A stretch of 64,000 nt of DNA from assembly GCA_027475525.1 (NCBI GenBank), contig JAMWFC010000033.1:496001-560000 (forward strand). The letters are read 5' to 3'. The notes under the pieces are model-generated. The model saw nothing but the letters and a program-made list of their open reading frames with translations. It was not told where the DNA came from and searched no databases. Both the position numbers and the translations under genes were made by a program. Positions 23,519 to 32,080 of this stretch are shown one piece after another. Each line of letters starts with the position of its first letter. Within the stretch, counting starts at the first letter, position 1. The stretch is from Macrolepiota albuminosa. Taxonomy: Eukaryota; Basidiomycota; Agaricomycetes; Agaricales; Agaricaceae.

Positions 23519-24037
23519 TGTCAGGGGACCCCTCATTCCTTTCTTCTTTCACTCCTTATTTCTTTCACTCTCCTTTCATTCACTTCCTTATTTCTTCTAC
23601 CATTCTCTCATTTTGCTGTTACTACTTCTTCAACACTATCTGTTGGTACTATTCTCAACCTTTGAGGTGCTCTGGTTCTTTAGCTATCACTCAGACAAGT
23701 GTGGGCCCTTCAGCACCGCTCCAGGCTGCTTAGATAAGCCGGAGTTTGCCTTTCTGACTTCTAAAGTCCGGAGTTTTCCTCCCTTGTTTGCACACTTGTT
23801 TGGTTAGTCAATTTTCGAGTTTTTAAGGTTTTGTTGTACTGTACAGTTGTTTCCCACGCTTCAGAGGCCCCAGAAGCGTCCAACCTGGCATAGGGGATCC
23901 CCAGACTTGTTCTCTTTGGATCTCCCTCTGCCAGGTGAGTAGCTACCTTGATATTGTCAGTATATATTCTAATACACTTTGGATCTCCCTCTGCCAGCTG
24001 TGTGACTGAGCCACAGCCTCTAGAGGTCGCCCTTACA
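23519..24037 (+). repeat. 5' long terminal repeat
   Basis: 519 bp, TG...CA ends. It contains a 21-bp internal repeat (CTTTGGATCTCCCTCTGCCAG, minus its last base) around 23916 and 23982. It also contains the 11-nt segment AGACTTGTTCT at 23903-23913 that is complementary to the primer site, so transcription probably starts near 23903. Confidence 0.96.
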
Positions 24038-24039
24038 GC

Positions 24040-24050
24040 AGAACAAGTCT
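24040..24050 (+). promoter_or_regulatory. Self-priming primer binding site
   Basis: AGAACAAGTCT starts 2 nt after the 5' LTR. It is the exact reverse complement of AGACTTGTTCT inside the LTR (23903-23913). In Tf1-type elements the 5' end of the RNA folds back onto such a site to prime minus-strand DNA. No tRNA-like primer site beginning TGG directly after the LTR was seen. Confidence 0.75.
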
Positions 24051-24151
24051 CTACATTTCGGTCTGGGAGCCCCCTTCAGCCTGCTTGAGCCCTCTCTTGC
24101 CCCTTTAGGTCCCTCCCCCACTGGATTACTTCCTGCCCCTCTGTTGCTTCT

Positions 24152-25417
24152 ATGACCCAACCAGCCCCCTCAGACACTCCCCTGGACGCTTCTGCCCCTC
24201 AGGATGATGCCTGGGGTCGCTTGCTTGCTCTGGAGACTCAGGTGCAGACCACTCAAGCTTCCCTCACCCTCCACACCACCGAACTTGCTGGATTACGACA
24301 GGCCACAGACACTATCTCCCATTCCCTTCAGGCCCTCTTAGAGCGCCTCCCTCTCACTCCTACCCCTCTCCAGGCACCTCCAGTTAGGGCTGGCACACCC
24401 CCAGTCCCTCGCTTTGGGGCCTCCCCCCCAGTTCATGCCAATATTCCTCGCCCAGCACTCCCAGACGCATTCAATGGTGACCGAGCGATAGGCGAGCGTT
24501 TCCTGCAGTCCTGCATCACCTATATTCAGCTCAGTGGTGAGGCTTTCCCCTCTGACGCTCTCAAAATCGCTTGGGTTCTTTCTTACATGAAGTCTGGGCG
24601 AGCTTCAACATACGCGCTACGAGTCTTTCGACGTCCTGGAGGAGTAGAGAGTTTTGGAAGTTGGGATCAGTTTGAGAAGGAGTTTCGGACAGAGTTCTTC
24701 CCCTTGGACCCTGCTAAGGTGGCAGCCCTCACTCTCCGAGATCCTCATCGATATGGGCAGGGGAAGCGGACCCTAGATGAGTACATCGACTCCTTCAGAG
24801 CTCTTGCTGAACAGGCCTGTTATCCGGATGGTCTTCAGCTCTGTCTCACCTTCCGAGATGGCCTCCTTCCCTCTCTCATGGATCGGATCGACAGCATGGC
24901 TGAGGGACGACCTGATGACACGAGTATCGAGACCTGGTATCAGGTAGCACGTGATCAGTGGCAGCTCATGGAGTTACGACGTGAGCTCCACCGTGGAACT
25001 GCCCCTCGCTCCACTCCACAGGCATCCTTTTCTGCTCGTCATCCCATCCAGCCTTCCCTTCCATTTCGCACTCCACCCCCAGCTCAGGTACCTGCAGCAC
25101 GTCCTCTTCCTTTTGGAGTACCTATGGATGTTGATGCCTCTCGTCAACGTTCCTCCCTTCCTCTCCTCTGCCGTCGCTGTGGAAAGCCTGGTCACTTCGC
25201 TCGGTATTGTCCCCAGGGGTTAGAGGTGCGCTATCTCTCAGCTTCAGAGCAGGAGGAGCTCCTTCTCCAGCTCCTTGCTGCCCGAGATGTTCGAGGAAAC
25301 CCCTCCCCAGATGTACAGACTGAAGCAGAACCCTTGGAGGAGTCCTTGGGTCCTGTGGAAGCTGTAGCAGAACCATCGGATGGGTCCTTTGGTTCGGCAG
25401 GGGAGGGTTTTCAATAG
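24152..25417 (+). CDS. gag: Retrotransposon Gag
   Basis: 421 residues, no introns. The N-terminal part is Pro/Thr rich with a coiled-coil-like stretch. The capsid-like domain in the middle (KIAWVLSYMKSGRAS, LDEYIDSFRALAEQA) is typical of Ty3 Gag. A zinc knuckle C-x2-C-x4-H-x4-C (CRRCGKPGHFARYC) lies at residues 340-353 and would bind RNA. The acidic tail ends at TAG 25415-25417. The pol frame overlaps in the -1 frame for the last 95 nt. Confidence 0.96.
   Translation: MTQPAPSDTPLDASAPQDDAWGRLLALETQVQTTQASLTLHTTELAGLRQATDTISHSLQALLERLPLTPTPLQAPPVRAGTPPVPRFGASPPVHANIPRPALPDAFNGDRAIGERFLQSCITYIQLSGEAFPSDALKIAWVLSYMKSGRASTYALRVFRRPGGVESFGSWDQFEKEFRTEFFPLDPAKVAALTLRDPHRYGQGKRTLDEYIDSFRALAEQACYPDGLQLCLTFRDGLLPSLMDRIDSMAEGRPDDTSIETWYQVARDQWQLMELRRELHRGTAPRSTPQASFSARHPIQPSLPFRTPPPAQVPAARPLPFGVPMDVDASRQRSSLPLLCRRCGKPGHFARYCPQGLEVRYLSASEQEELLLQLLAARDVRGNPSPDVQTEAEPLEESLGPVEAVAEPSDGSFGSAGEGFQ
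25405..25411 (+). promoter_or_regulatory. Candidate -1 ribosomal frameshift heptamer
   Basis: GGGTTTT reads G GGT TTT in the gag frame, which fits the X XXY YYZ rule. It lies one codon before the gag stop. The -1 frame is open from about 25322 through pol, so slippage here would fuse Gag to Pol. The alternative is reinitiation at the ATG at 25426, 8 nt after the stop. Confidence 0.5.
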
Positions 25418-25425
25418 AGCGACGG

Positions 25426-28400
25426 ATGAGTTGTACGCCTCCGCCGCCTGGTGCTAATCAGTTTACATGTCAATCAGTAGAGTCTTCTAATGTATCGCTC
25501 CCTACTCCTGATTCTCTGACTGAAACTGTAAGCACCCCCTCCGACGTACAAAATACCCCCTTGGTCCAAGCCTCAGCTAAGACTTCTTCTTCTCCTTCTC
25601 CTGTCCGACGACCACGTGTCCCAGCTTGGGAACGACGCCTTCCCCGTCGCTATGTTGTTGCTTCTACTCCCTCTCCCAACTCTCTGCGTCTGAATGTGGA
25701 GATTGAGACAACTGACACTCAGCAGACTCGAAGCGTCATAGCTCTCTTGGACAGTGGTGCTACTGGACTCTTCCTAGACACCCGTTATGTGGAACAACAC
25801 CGGCTCACTACCCGCCCCCTCTCTCACCCTATTCCAGTCTATAACATTGACGGTACGCTCAATGAAGCTGGATCCATCCGCTCAGTGGTGGATTTAGTCC
25901 TTCGTTATCAGACTCATTCTGAGCGTGCAGTCTTTGCAGTTACCAGCCTAGGAAAGCAGGACATGATACTTGGGTTCTCCTGGCTGCGTGATCACAATCC
26001 TGAGATTGACTGGGCCAAGGGTAAGGTGAGCATGAGCCGCTGCCCTCGACGGTGTTCCACATGTGCTAAGGAAGTGAGAGAGGAGCGCAGAGAGTCAGTC
26101 CGTGAGCGTGCCGCTATCCGGGCTTGCCGAGTTGGACACCTCCCCTTTGCAGACCTTGACCTACTGGATCCTCCTCCCTTGGCGTTCCCTTATAGAGAGG
26201 CCCTCTATGAGGACGTTCGAGGTGTAGCGAGTGAAGCCCAGATGGAAGATGGACGCGAGGGTGAATTTGGATGCGCTCCTGACCCAGAGTCTCCAGACGA
26301 GGCTATCGAGACAGGTGATAGGATTTATGCAACTATGTTACGACCTCCACCAAGTGTAGCAGAGATCAGAGCTAGCCAAACTACCTCCCAGCGGCTAGCT
26401 CAGGCATTTGCTGCCAACTCTGCTCCTAAGTCGTTCCGAGATGCGGTTCCTCATCACCTGCAAGACTTTGAGGATGTTTTCTCTAAGGCATCATTTGACT
26501 CCCTGCCAGAGCGTAAGCAGTGGGACCATGCAATTGAGCTTACACCCAATGCTGAGCCCTCTAGCTGCAAGGTCTACCCACTCTCTCCCAGAGAACAGGA
26601 TGAGCTTGATGCCTTTTTGCAGGAGAATTTAGACTCTGGTCGCATCCGTCCCTCAAAGTCTCCGATGGCCTCTCCAGTCTTCTTTATTAAGAAGAAGGAT
26701 GGATCTCTACGTCTGGTTCAGGACTACCGAGTCTTGAATGCGATGACTGTGAAGAATCGCTACCCCTTACCACTCATTTCAGAGCTTGTCAACAACCTCC
26801 GAGGTGCGCGCTACTTTACCAAGTTGGATGTCCGCTGGGGCTACAACAATGTGCGCATCAAAGAAGGAGATGAGTGGAAGGGAGCATTCCGAACAAATCG
26901 TGGACTCTTTGAACCTCTGGTAATGTTCTTTGGCCTCACTAATAGCCCTGCCACCTTCCAGACCATGATGAACGACATTTTCCGAGACCTCATAGCGGAA
27001 GGTGTTGTGTGTGTATACCTCGACGATATTCTCATCTATACCAAGACTCTAGAGGAGCATCGTCGGATTACACGCATCGTACTGGAACGTCTTCGCCAGC
27101 ACCAGCTCTATCTTAAGCCAGAGAAGTGTGAGTTTGAGCAGACTAAGGTTGAATATCTTGGACTGATCATCTCTCATGGAATGGCTGAGATGGACCCAGT
27201 CAAGGTGGCTGGTGTAGCGGAGTGGCCAGAGCCTAAGAACAAGAAGGAGGTTCAGGCCTTCCTGGGTTTTACCAACTTCTACCGGAGGTTTATTCAGGAT
27301 TTCTCACACCATGCCCGGCCCCTCTTCGATCTCACCACTAAGGACACTCCTTGGCACTGGGATGCAGCACAGCAGACAGCCTTTGATGCCCTCAAACAGG
27401 CGGTCACTTCAAAGCCTGTCCTTATATTCCCAGATGATGACTCTCCCTTCCGTGTCGAAGCTGATAGCTCAGATTTTGCTACTGGGGCCGTTCTCTCTCA
27501 ACAGTCAAGGGAGGATGGTAAGTGGCATCCTGTGGCCTTCTACTCCAAGAGTCTCAATGCCGTGGAGCGGAATTATGAGATCCATGATAAGGAGATGCTA
27601 GCTATTATTCGGTCATTTGAGGAGTGGCGACATTTCCTTGAGGGTGCCAGGCATAAATTCGAGGTGTGGACTGATCACAAGAACTTAGAGTACTTTCGGA
27701 CGGCCAAGAAACTCAACCGCCGACAGGCTCGATGGTCCTTGTATCTGGCCAACTTCGACTTCTCTCTGCATCACAAACCGGGACGGAGCATGGGTAAGCC
27801 AGATGCGCTTTCTAGGCGAGCAGACCATGGTTCAGGAGCTAGTGACAATGACAATATTGTACTTCTGAAGCCAGAACTATTTGCTATCCGTGCTCTAGAA
27901 GGTGTGGTTGGCCAGGGAGAAGAAGTGAGCATCCTTCGAGACATCCGACGAGGTAACCGGGAGGGTGCCCAAGAAGATCTGGTAGCCAAGGCTGCCATGG
28001 CCTTGCATGCTCGAGAGAAAGCTGGAGTGAAGTCTGTCCGCACCGACGAGTGGTCTCTGGAGAATGGTCTTCTCACCTTCCGGGGACGCATTTATGTTCC
28101 CAACCTGCCAGACCTCCGGAGGCGGATTGTGGAGCAGCATCATGACTCTCGAGTTGCAGGACATCCTGGCAGATGGAAGACACTGGAGCTGGTTTCGCGG
28201 AATTACTGGTGGCCTCAAATGTCACGGTATATTGGCTCTTACACCTCCACCTGCGATCTTTGCCTTCGGACTAAGCCTCGTCGTCAGCCTCCTATGGGAC
28301 AGCTTCATCCATTGCCTATCCCAGCTGAGCGTTGGAGTGTGGCCTCGGTAGACTTCATTGTTGAGTTACCTGATTCTCATGGATATGATGCGATCATGGT

Positions 28401-29484
28401 GGTAGTGGATCTCTGTGGCAAGCGTGCTCATTTTATTCCAACACACACTACTTGCTCAGCCATGGGCGCTGCCAATCTGTACCGGAAGCATGTCTGGAAG
28501 CTCCATGGGTTGTCAGATGCTTATGTCTCAGACCGCGGACCTCAGTTTGTGGCAGAGTTTACGAGAGAACTGTATCGCCTCCTCCATGTCAAACTCCACA
28601 CCTCCACAGCCTACCACCCCCAGTCTGATGGCCAGACTGAGCGTGTCAACCAGGAGCTAGAACAGTATCTCCGGCTCTTCTGCAATGAACGACAGGATGA
28701 CTGGGACGATCTATTACCAGAGGCAGAGTTCCAGTACAACAACCGTGTACACGCTGCCACCCAGATGTCTCCTTTCCTTCTAGATACTGGTCGACATCCT
28801 CGGATGGGATTTGAGCCTCGTGGACGACCTTCAGAGAATGAAGCTGTCAATGAGTTCATAGATCGGATGAAGGCAGCCCAGGAGGAGGCCAAGGCAGCTT
28901 TAGCTAAGGCAAAGGATGACATGGCCCGCTACTACGATCGTGGACGAACTCCAGCCCCCAAGTACAAGCCTGGAGATCGAGTCTACCTGGATGCCTCTGA
29001 CATTGCCACTACCCGACCTTCTCAGAAGCTCTCTCACCGTCGTCTAGGCCCCTTCCCTATAGTAAGACAGGTAGGCCCACTTGCCTATCGACTCAAGCTG
29101 CCTAGTGGAATGAGTCGACTCCATCCAGTCTTCAATGTGGTGAAGCTTTCTCCAGCCCCAGAGGATCCAATTCCAGGTCGACGTCCACAGCCACCTCCAC
29201 CACCAGTTCTGGTAAACAACCAAGAAGAGTATGAAGTGGAGCGGATCCTAGACAGCCGACTCTTTAGGAATAAGCTTCAGTTCAAGGTCAAGTGGAAGGG
29301 CTATGGAATCGAGGACGTTTCCTGGGAGCCACAAGAGAATGTCCATGCCCCTGCCTTGGTCCGGGAATTCTATCAACAGCATCCTGATGCTCCTCGGGCA
29401 ATCAGAGGCCTCTATTCTCTTTCCAAAGTAGACCAGGCCATCCAGAACTACTTCTATCCAGCACGTCGAGACGCCGCACTCTAG
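25426..29484 (+). CDS. pol: Retrotransposon Pol (PR-RT-RNaseH-IN-chromodomain)
   Basis: 1352 codons open from the ATG. Protease: LLDSGATGLFLD with Asp109. Reverse transcriptase: FTKLDVRWGYNN and the active-site YLDD at residues 531-534. RNase H: FRVEADSSDFATGAVLSQQ and IHDKEMLAIIRSFEEWRHFL. Integrase: zinc-binding HHCC region from about 905 (HHDSRVAGHPGRW...CDLC), then the catalytic core with SVDFIVELPD and YVSDRGPQF. The GPY/F-like segment LSHRRLGPFPIVRQVGPLAY follows. A chromodomain closes the protein at about 1267-1321 (EVERILDSR...VKWKGYGIEDVSWEP). It may target integration to marked chromatin. No stop or shift interrupts it. Confidence 0.97.
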   Translation: MSCTPPPPGANQFTCQSVESSNVSLPTPDSLTETVSTPSDVQNTPLVQASAKTSSSPSPVRRPRVPAWERRLPRRYVVASTPSPNSLRLNVEIETTDTQQTRSVIALLDSGATGLFLDTRYVEQHRLTTRPLSHPIPVYNIDGTLNEAGSIRSVVDLVLRYQTHSERAVFAVTSLGKQDMILGFSWLRDHNPEIDWAKGKVSMSRCPRRCSTCAKEVREERRESVRERAAIRACRVGHLPFADLDLLDPPPLAFPYREALYEDVRGVASEAQMEDGREGEFGCAPDPESPDEAIETGDRIYATMLRPPPSVAEIRASQTTSQRLAQAFAANSAPKSFRDAVPHHLQDFEDVFSKASFDSLPERKQWDHAIELTPNAEPSSCKVYPLSPREQDELDAFLQENLDSGRIRPSKSPMASPVFFIKKKDGSLRLVQDYRVLNAMTVKNRYPLPLISELVNNLRGARYFTKLDVRWGYNNVRIKEGDEWKGAFRTNRGLFEPLVMFFGLTNSPATFQTMMNDIFRDLIAEGVVCVYLDDILIYTKTLEEHRRITRIVLERLRQHQLYLKPEKCEFEQTKVEYLGLIISHGMAEMDPVKVAGVAEWPEPKNKKEVQAFLGFTNFYRRFIQDFSHHARPLFDLTTKDTPWHWDAAQQTAFDALKQAVTSKPVLIFPDDDSPFRVEADSSDFATGAVLSQQSREDGKWHPVAFYSKSLNAVERNYEIHDKEMLAIIRSFEEWRHFLEGARHKFEVWTDHKNLEYFRTAKKLNRRQARWSLYLANFDFSLHHKPGRSMGKPDALSRRADHGSGASDNDNIVLLKPELFAIRALEGVVGQGEEVSILRDIRRGNREGAQEDLVAKAAMALHAREKAGVKSVRTDEWSLENGLLTFRGRIYVPNLPDLRRRIVEQHHDSRVAGHPGRWKTLELVSRNYWWPQMSRYIGSYTSTCDLCLRTKPRRQPPMGQLHPLPIPAERWSVASVDFIVELPDSHGYDAIMVVVDLCGKRAHFIPTHTTCSAMGAANLYRKHVWKLHGLSDAYVSDRGPQFVAEFTRELYRLLHVKLHTSTAYHPQSDGQTERVNQELEQYLRLFCNERQDDWDDLLPEAEFQYNNRVHAATQMSPFLLDTGRHPRMGFEPRGRPSENEAVNEFIDRMKAAQEEAKAALAKAKDDMARYYDRGRTPAPKYKPGDRVYLDASDIATTRPSQKLSHRRLGPFPIVRQVGPLAYRLKLPSGMSRLHPVFNVVKLSPAPEDPIPGRRPQPPPPPVLVNNQEEYEVERILDSRLFRNKLQFKVKWKGYGIEDVSWEPQENVHAPALVREFYQQHPDAPRAIRGLYSLSKVDQAIQNYFYPARRDAAL

Positions 29485-29495
29485 AGGGGGGGTGA
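29482..29495 (+). promoter_or_regulatory. Polypurine tract
   Basis: TAGAGGGGGGTGA-type purine run directly before the 3' LTR, overlapping the pol stop codon. It is the expected primer for plus-strand DNA synthesis. Confidence 0.8.
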
Positions 29496-30014
29496 TGTCA
29501 GGGGACCCCTCATTCCTTTCTTCTTTCACTCCTTATTTCTTTCACTCTCCTTTCATTCACTTCCTTATTTCTTCTACCATTCTCTCATTTTGCTGTTACT
29601 ACTTCTTCAACACTATCTGTTGGTACTATTCTCAACCTTTGAGGTGCTCTGGTTCTTTAGCTATCACTCAGACAAGTGTGGGCCCTTCAGCACCGCTCCA
29701 GGCTGCTTAGATAAGCCGGAGTTTGCCTTTCTGACTTCTAAAGTCCGGAGTTTTCCTCCCTTGTTTGCACACTTGTTTGGTTAGTCAATTTTCGAGTTTT
29801 TAAGGTTTTGTTGTACTGTACAGTTGTTTCCCACGCTTCAGAGGCCCCAGAAGCGTCCAACCTGGCATAGGGGATCCCCAGACTTGTTCTCTTTGGATCT
29901 CCCTCTGCCAGGTGAGTAGCTACCTTGATATTGTCAGTATATATTCTAATACACTTTGGATCTCCCTCTGCCAGCTGTGTGACTGAGCCACAGCCTCTAG
30001 AGGTCGCCCTTACA
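29496..30014 (+). repeat. 3' long terminal repeat
   Basis: 519 bp; no difference from the 5' LTR was found by eye. Followed by the target duplication CTATC at 30015-30019 and then the rest of the NLR coding sequence. Confidence 0.96.
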
Positions 30015-30329
30015 CTATCTGGCAATGACTTTGATAAAGCTAAAAACTACTTCCATGATAGTATTGAGGACTGCATACTCTTTGGAGAGCTACTCTACCA
30101 TGCTCGTGCACACAGGGCACTTGGTGAAATTGTTATAGTACAACATGATATGACCAGTGCAAGGAAACACTTTCAAATTGCCACCGAGTTGTGCAAGACC
30201 ATGGGTATTCCTAAGGAGCGCCTCTATTATGACTATAAGTGCTGCATTCCCAATGAAAAATTTAGTGGATGGAGGCTGTATCAAGAGGGTCACACCATGT
30301 TCCAAGGTAATGATGCTATTCAAGCATAG

Positions 30330-32080
30330 TAATTTTCTAGAATCAGAAGTATGAAGATAACAATTAATATTCCATGTTTTTTTTTTTCATTAATATTGTG
30401 TTAGTTAGCTTTTATCATGTGTATTCTCAAGAGAATTGCAAAATATGCTTTTGAACATCATTGTGGACAATAAAAAAATTATTAAAAATAGTAAGAAACA
30501 AATAATATTAGTTTTAACAAGTGTTTTTCTAGAAAGTCTTGTACATCTTTCTATTTGGGAGATTTTAGACAGGTTTTCTGTTGATATACTAGTTAAAATC
30601 ACAGAATTTCTAGGATCTTCTACTAGAAAACAGAAAAATGCCAAATTCTATCAGATTAGAGATTGTTCAGGTAGAATGTGTGTGTGTGTGTTTTTTTTCT
30701 AAATAATGTGCACAACACACATGAAACCTATTCTGCATGGTACATCAACAGGGTATCTAAGCTATAAGAGCTATGGGAGTCCACACTCTCCACATACATA
30801 GAGAATGAGTGGGCCAGTGCTTTTTAGCACTGTTTTTGGCTATACTTCTCTGTTAGTTCCTGAGACAGCATCTAAGGCTGGTAGGTGTAGTGTAAAGTAC
30901 AACAAAAGCTTGCCAGGCAAATGTGGTCAAAACAAGCAACTAGGCATAAAATCTCAATCTAAGCTAAAAGAAGAATTAGTGATTGGATGAGTGTGCCTAA
31001 GGCTGTTAATATAATATTAATAGTAAGTATATAAGCCAAAGTAGGAATATTATTAGTCGAACACGATGTGGTTATGTGGGTGCAAATTGCAGACAGAGTG
31101 GGAAGGCATGGGAGACTGGTGAGGATTTCTGCAAACATTTAGTTGCTTTGATGAATTTGAGCACATGCTTCAATGTGGATGGGAATAATAGTAAGAATGG
31201 AATGGACTCAGCCTTGCACTTCAGGGTGCATTGCAAGTGGACATGATGTTTATGAGCATAGTAGAGGCAGGTGAGCAAGTAATGTCATACTAATTCAATA
31301 ATAAGCCCTGGGCAGTGTGGGCAGACCAGAGAATCAGCTTTTCAGATCTGGAACAGGTATTGATTGAGAGAGACATAGCTGATGCATATCAAAGTGAAGT
31401 TGCTCTGTGTAATAGATCATCACACTAGATGCATCACTGACGTGAGGTTGAGGCTGGGATCAAGCATCAAGTTGGAGGGGGCTTGGGGGCTTGCCCCAAA
31501 TGAGATGCAAGAAGCATGCCAAAGGCATGCATCTCAGCTTACTTGATATATGCCTCATGGTATTTGGTATGTGTAGAAATTGTATTTACAATTTGTTTAC
31601 AATTATATAAGCAATTTCTTACTTGCTTTTTACATAGTCAATTTCACTAACTTGACTGTTTCTATTGTTAAACTGTCAAAGCCAGACTTGAATCGATGGT
31701 TGACCAGTCCTCCATGACTTTCAAGCATCATTCCACGGTACAGCCCTTAGGCTGAAGACATCGAGGAACTCCCACAAAGCCAGGACCCTTATGACAAATC
31801 ATTTTTTGCTGAGCTCCAAAAATTCTATATACTTAGAAATCGACGAGTTATAACCAGTTTTAGATTCGAGTAAGTCATAAGATAAACAAGAGGGTAGAAT
31901 ATTTCGAGTATATTCAATCGAGCGCAAATAAAACAACGGTCGAGTGACAAGGAGGGATAAAAATATCTGTAATTAGGTTGTACAGGTGCTAAGGTTGCAT
32001 TGTATGACACAGAAAAAAAAACAGTTGGTTGATAAGGAACCATAAACGAACTTACAACATCTTCATAGAAAGATAAATAT
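30330..32080. other. Intergenic, A/T-rich
   Basis: The first 290 bp are the 3' flank shared with NLR copy 1. The rest has no coding motif. A short hairpin-like block lies near 31500-31535 (GAGATGCAAGAAGCATGCC...GGCATGCATCTC). Confidence 0.5.

Larger units (their letters stand above)
23519..30014 (+). mobile_element. Complete Ty3/gypsy chromovirus LTR retrotransposon
   Basis: A 6496-bp element: LTR - gag - pol (protease, reverse transcriptase, RNase H, integrase, chromodomain) - LTR. The two 519-bp LTRs start TGTCAGGGGACC and end GCCCTTACA and look identical by eye. The 5-bp target duplication CTATC flanks it (23514-23518 and 30015-30019). The self-priming site, purine tract and both reading frames are intact. 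It lies in the same orientation as the NLR gene it breaks. Identical LTRs imply a recent insertion and possible present activity. The chromodomain and the self-priming layout place it near the Tf1/sushi group. Confidence 0.97.
20575..30329 (+). pseudogene. NLR-like STAND protein, copy 2 (split by LTR retrotransposon)
   Basis: Same protein type as the inverted copy at 14.1-17.4 kb. Exons: 20575-20613, 20682-20861, 20911-21053, 21114-21252, 21302-21369, then 21443-23518 continuing at 30020-30329 after the transposon. Phases fit and would give about 984 residues if the insert were absent. The N-terminus (MPQTQKSSNMTTS) precedes the helical bundle. The NB-ARC part has Walker A GSGGVGKST, Walker B TLLVLDNAETF and ILITTR, with TPR-like helices after it. 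The frame is intact up to the insertion at codon GMVEL^S. It then runs into the 5' LTR for about 96 foreign residues to a stop at 23805-23807. The last 103 codons (GNDFDKAKNYF...GNDAIQA) lie beyond the element. The fifth intron uses a weak donor (GTTACG), which copy 1 also has in altered form. Confidence 0.87.
20480..30620 (+). repeat. Right arm of the large inverted duplication (NLR copy 2, with transposon)
   Basis: Counterpart of 13780-17480. Without the retrotransposon and one CTATC copy it is about 3.6 kb long and collinear with the left arm through promoter, six exons and 3' flank. The 3' flank still shares blocks such as GTTAAAATCACA and AATTATTAAAAAT. Confidence 0.8.

Noticed and set aside
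24051..24110. tRNA primer site for the intact element (TGGGAGCCCCC around 24087)
   Set aside because: It starts too far from the LTR and does not begin a clear tRNA 3'-end complement; the self-complementary 11-mer next to the LTR fits better.
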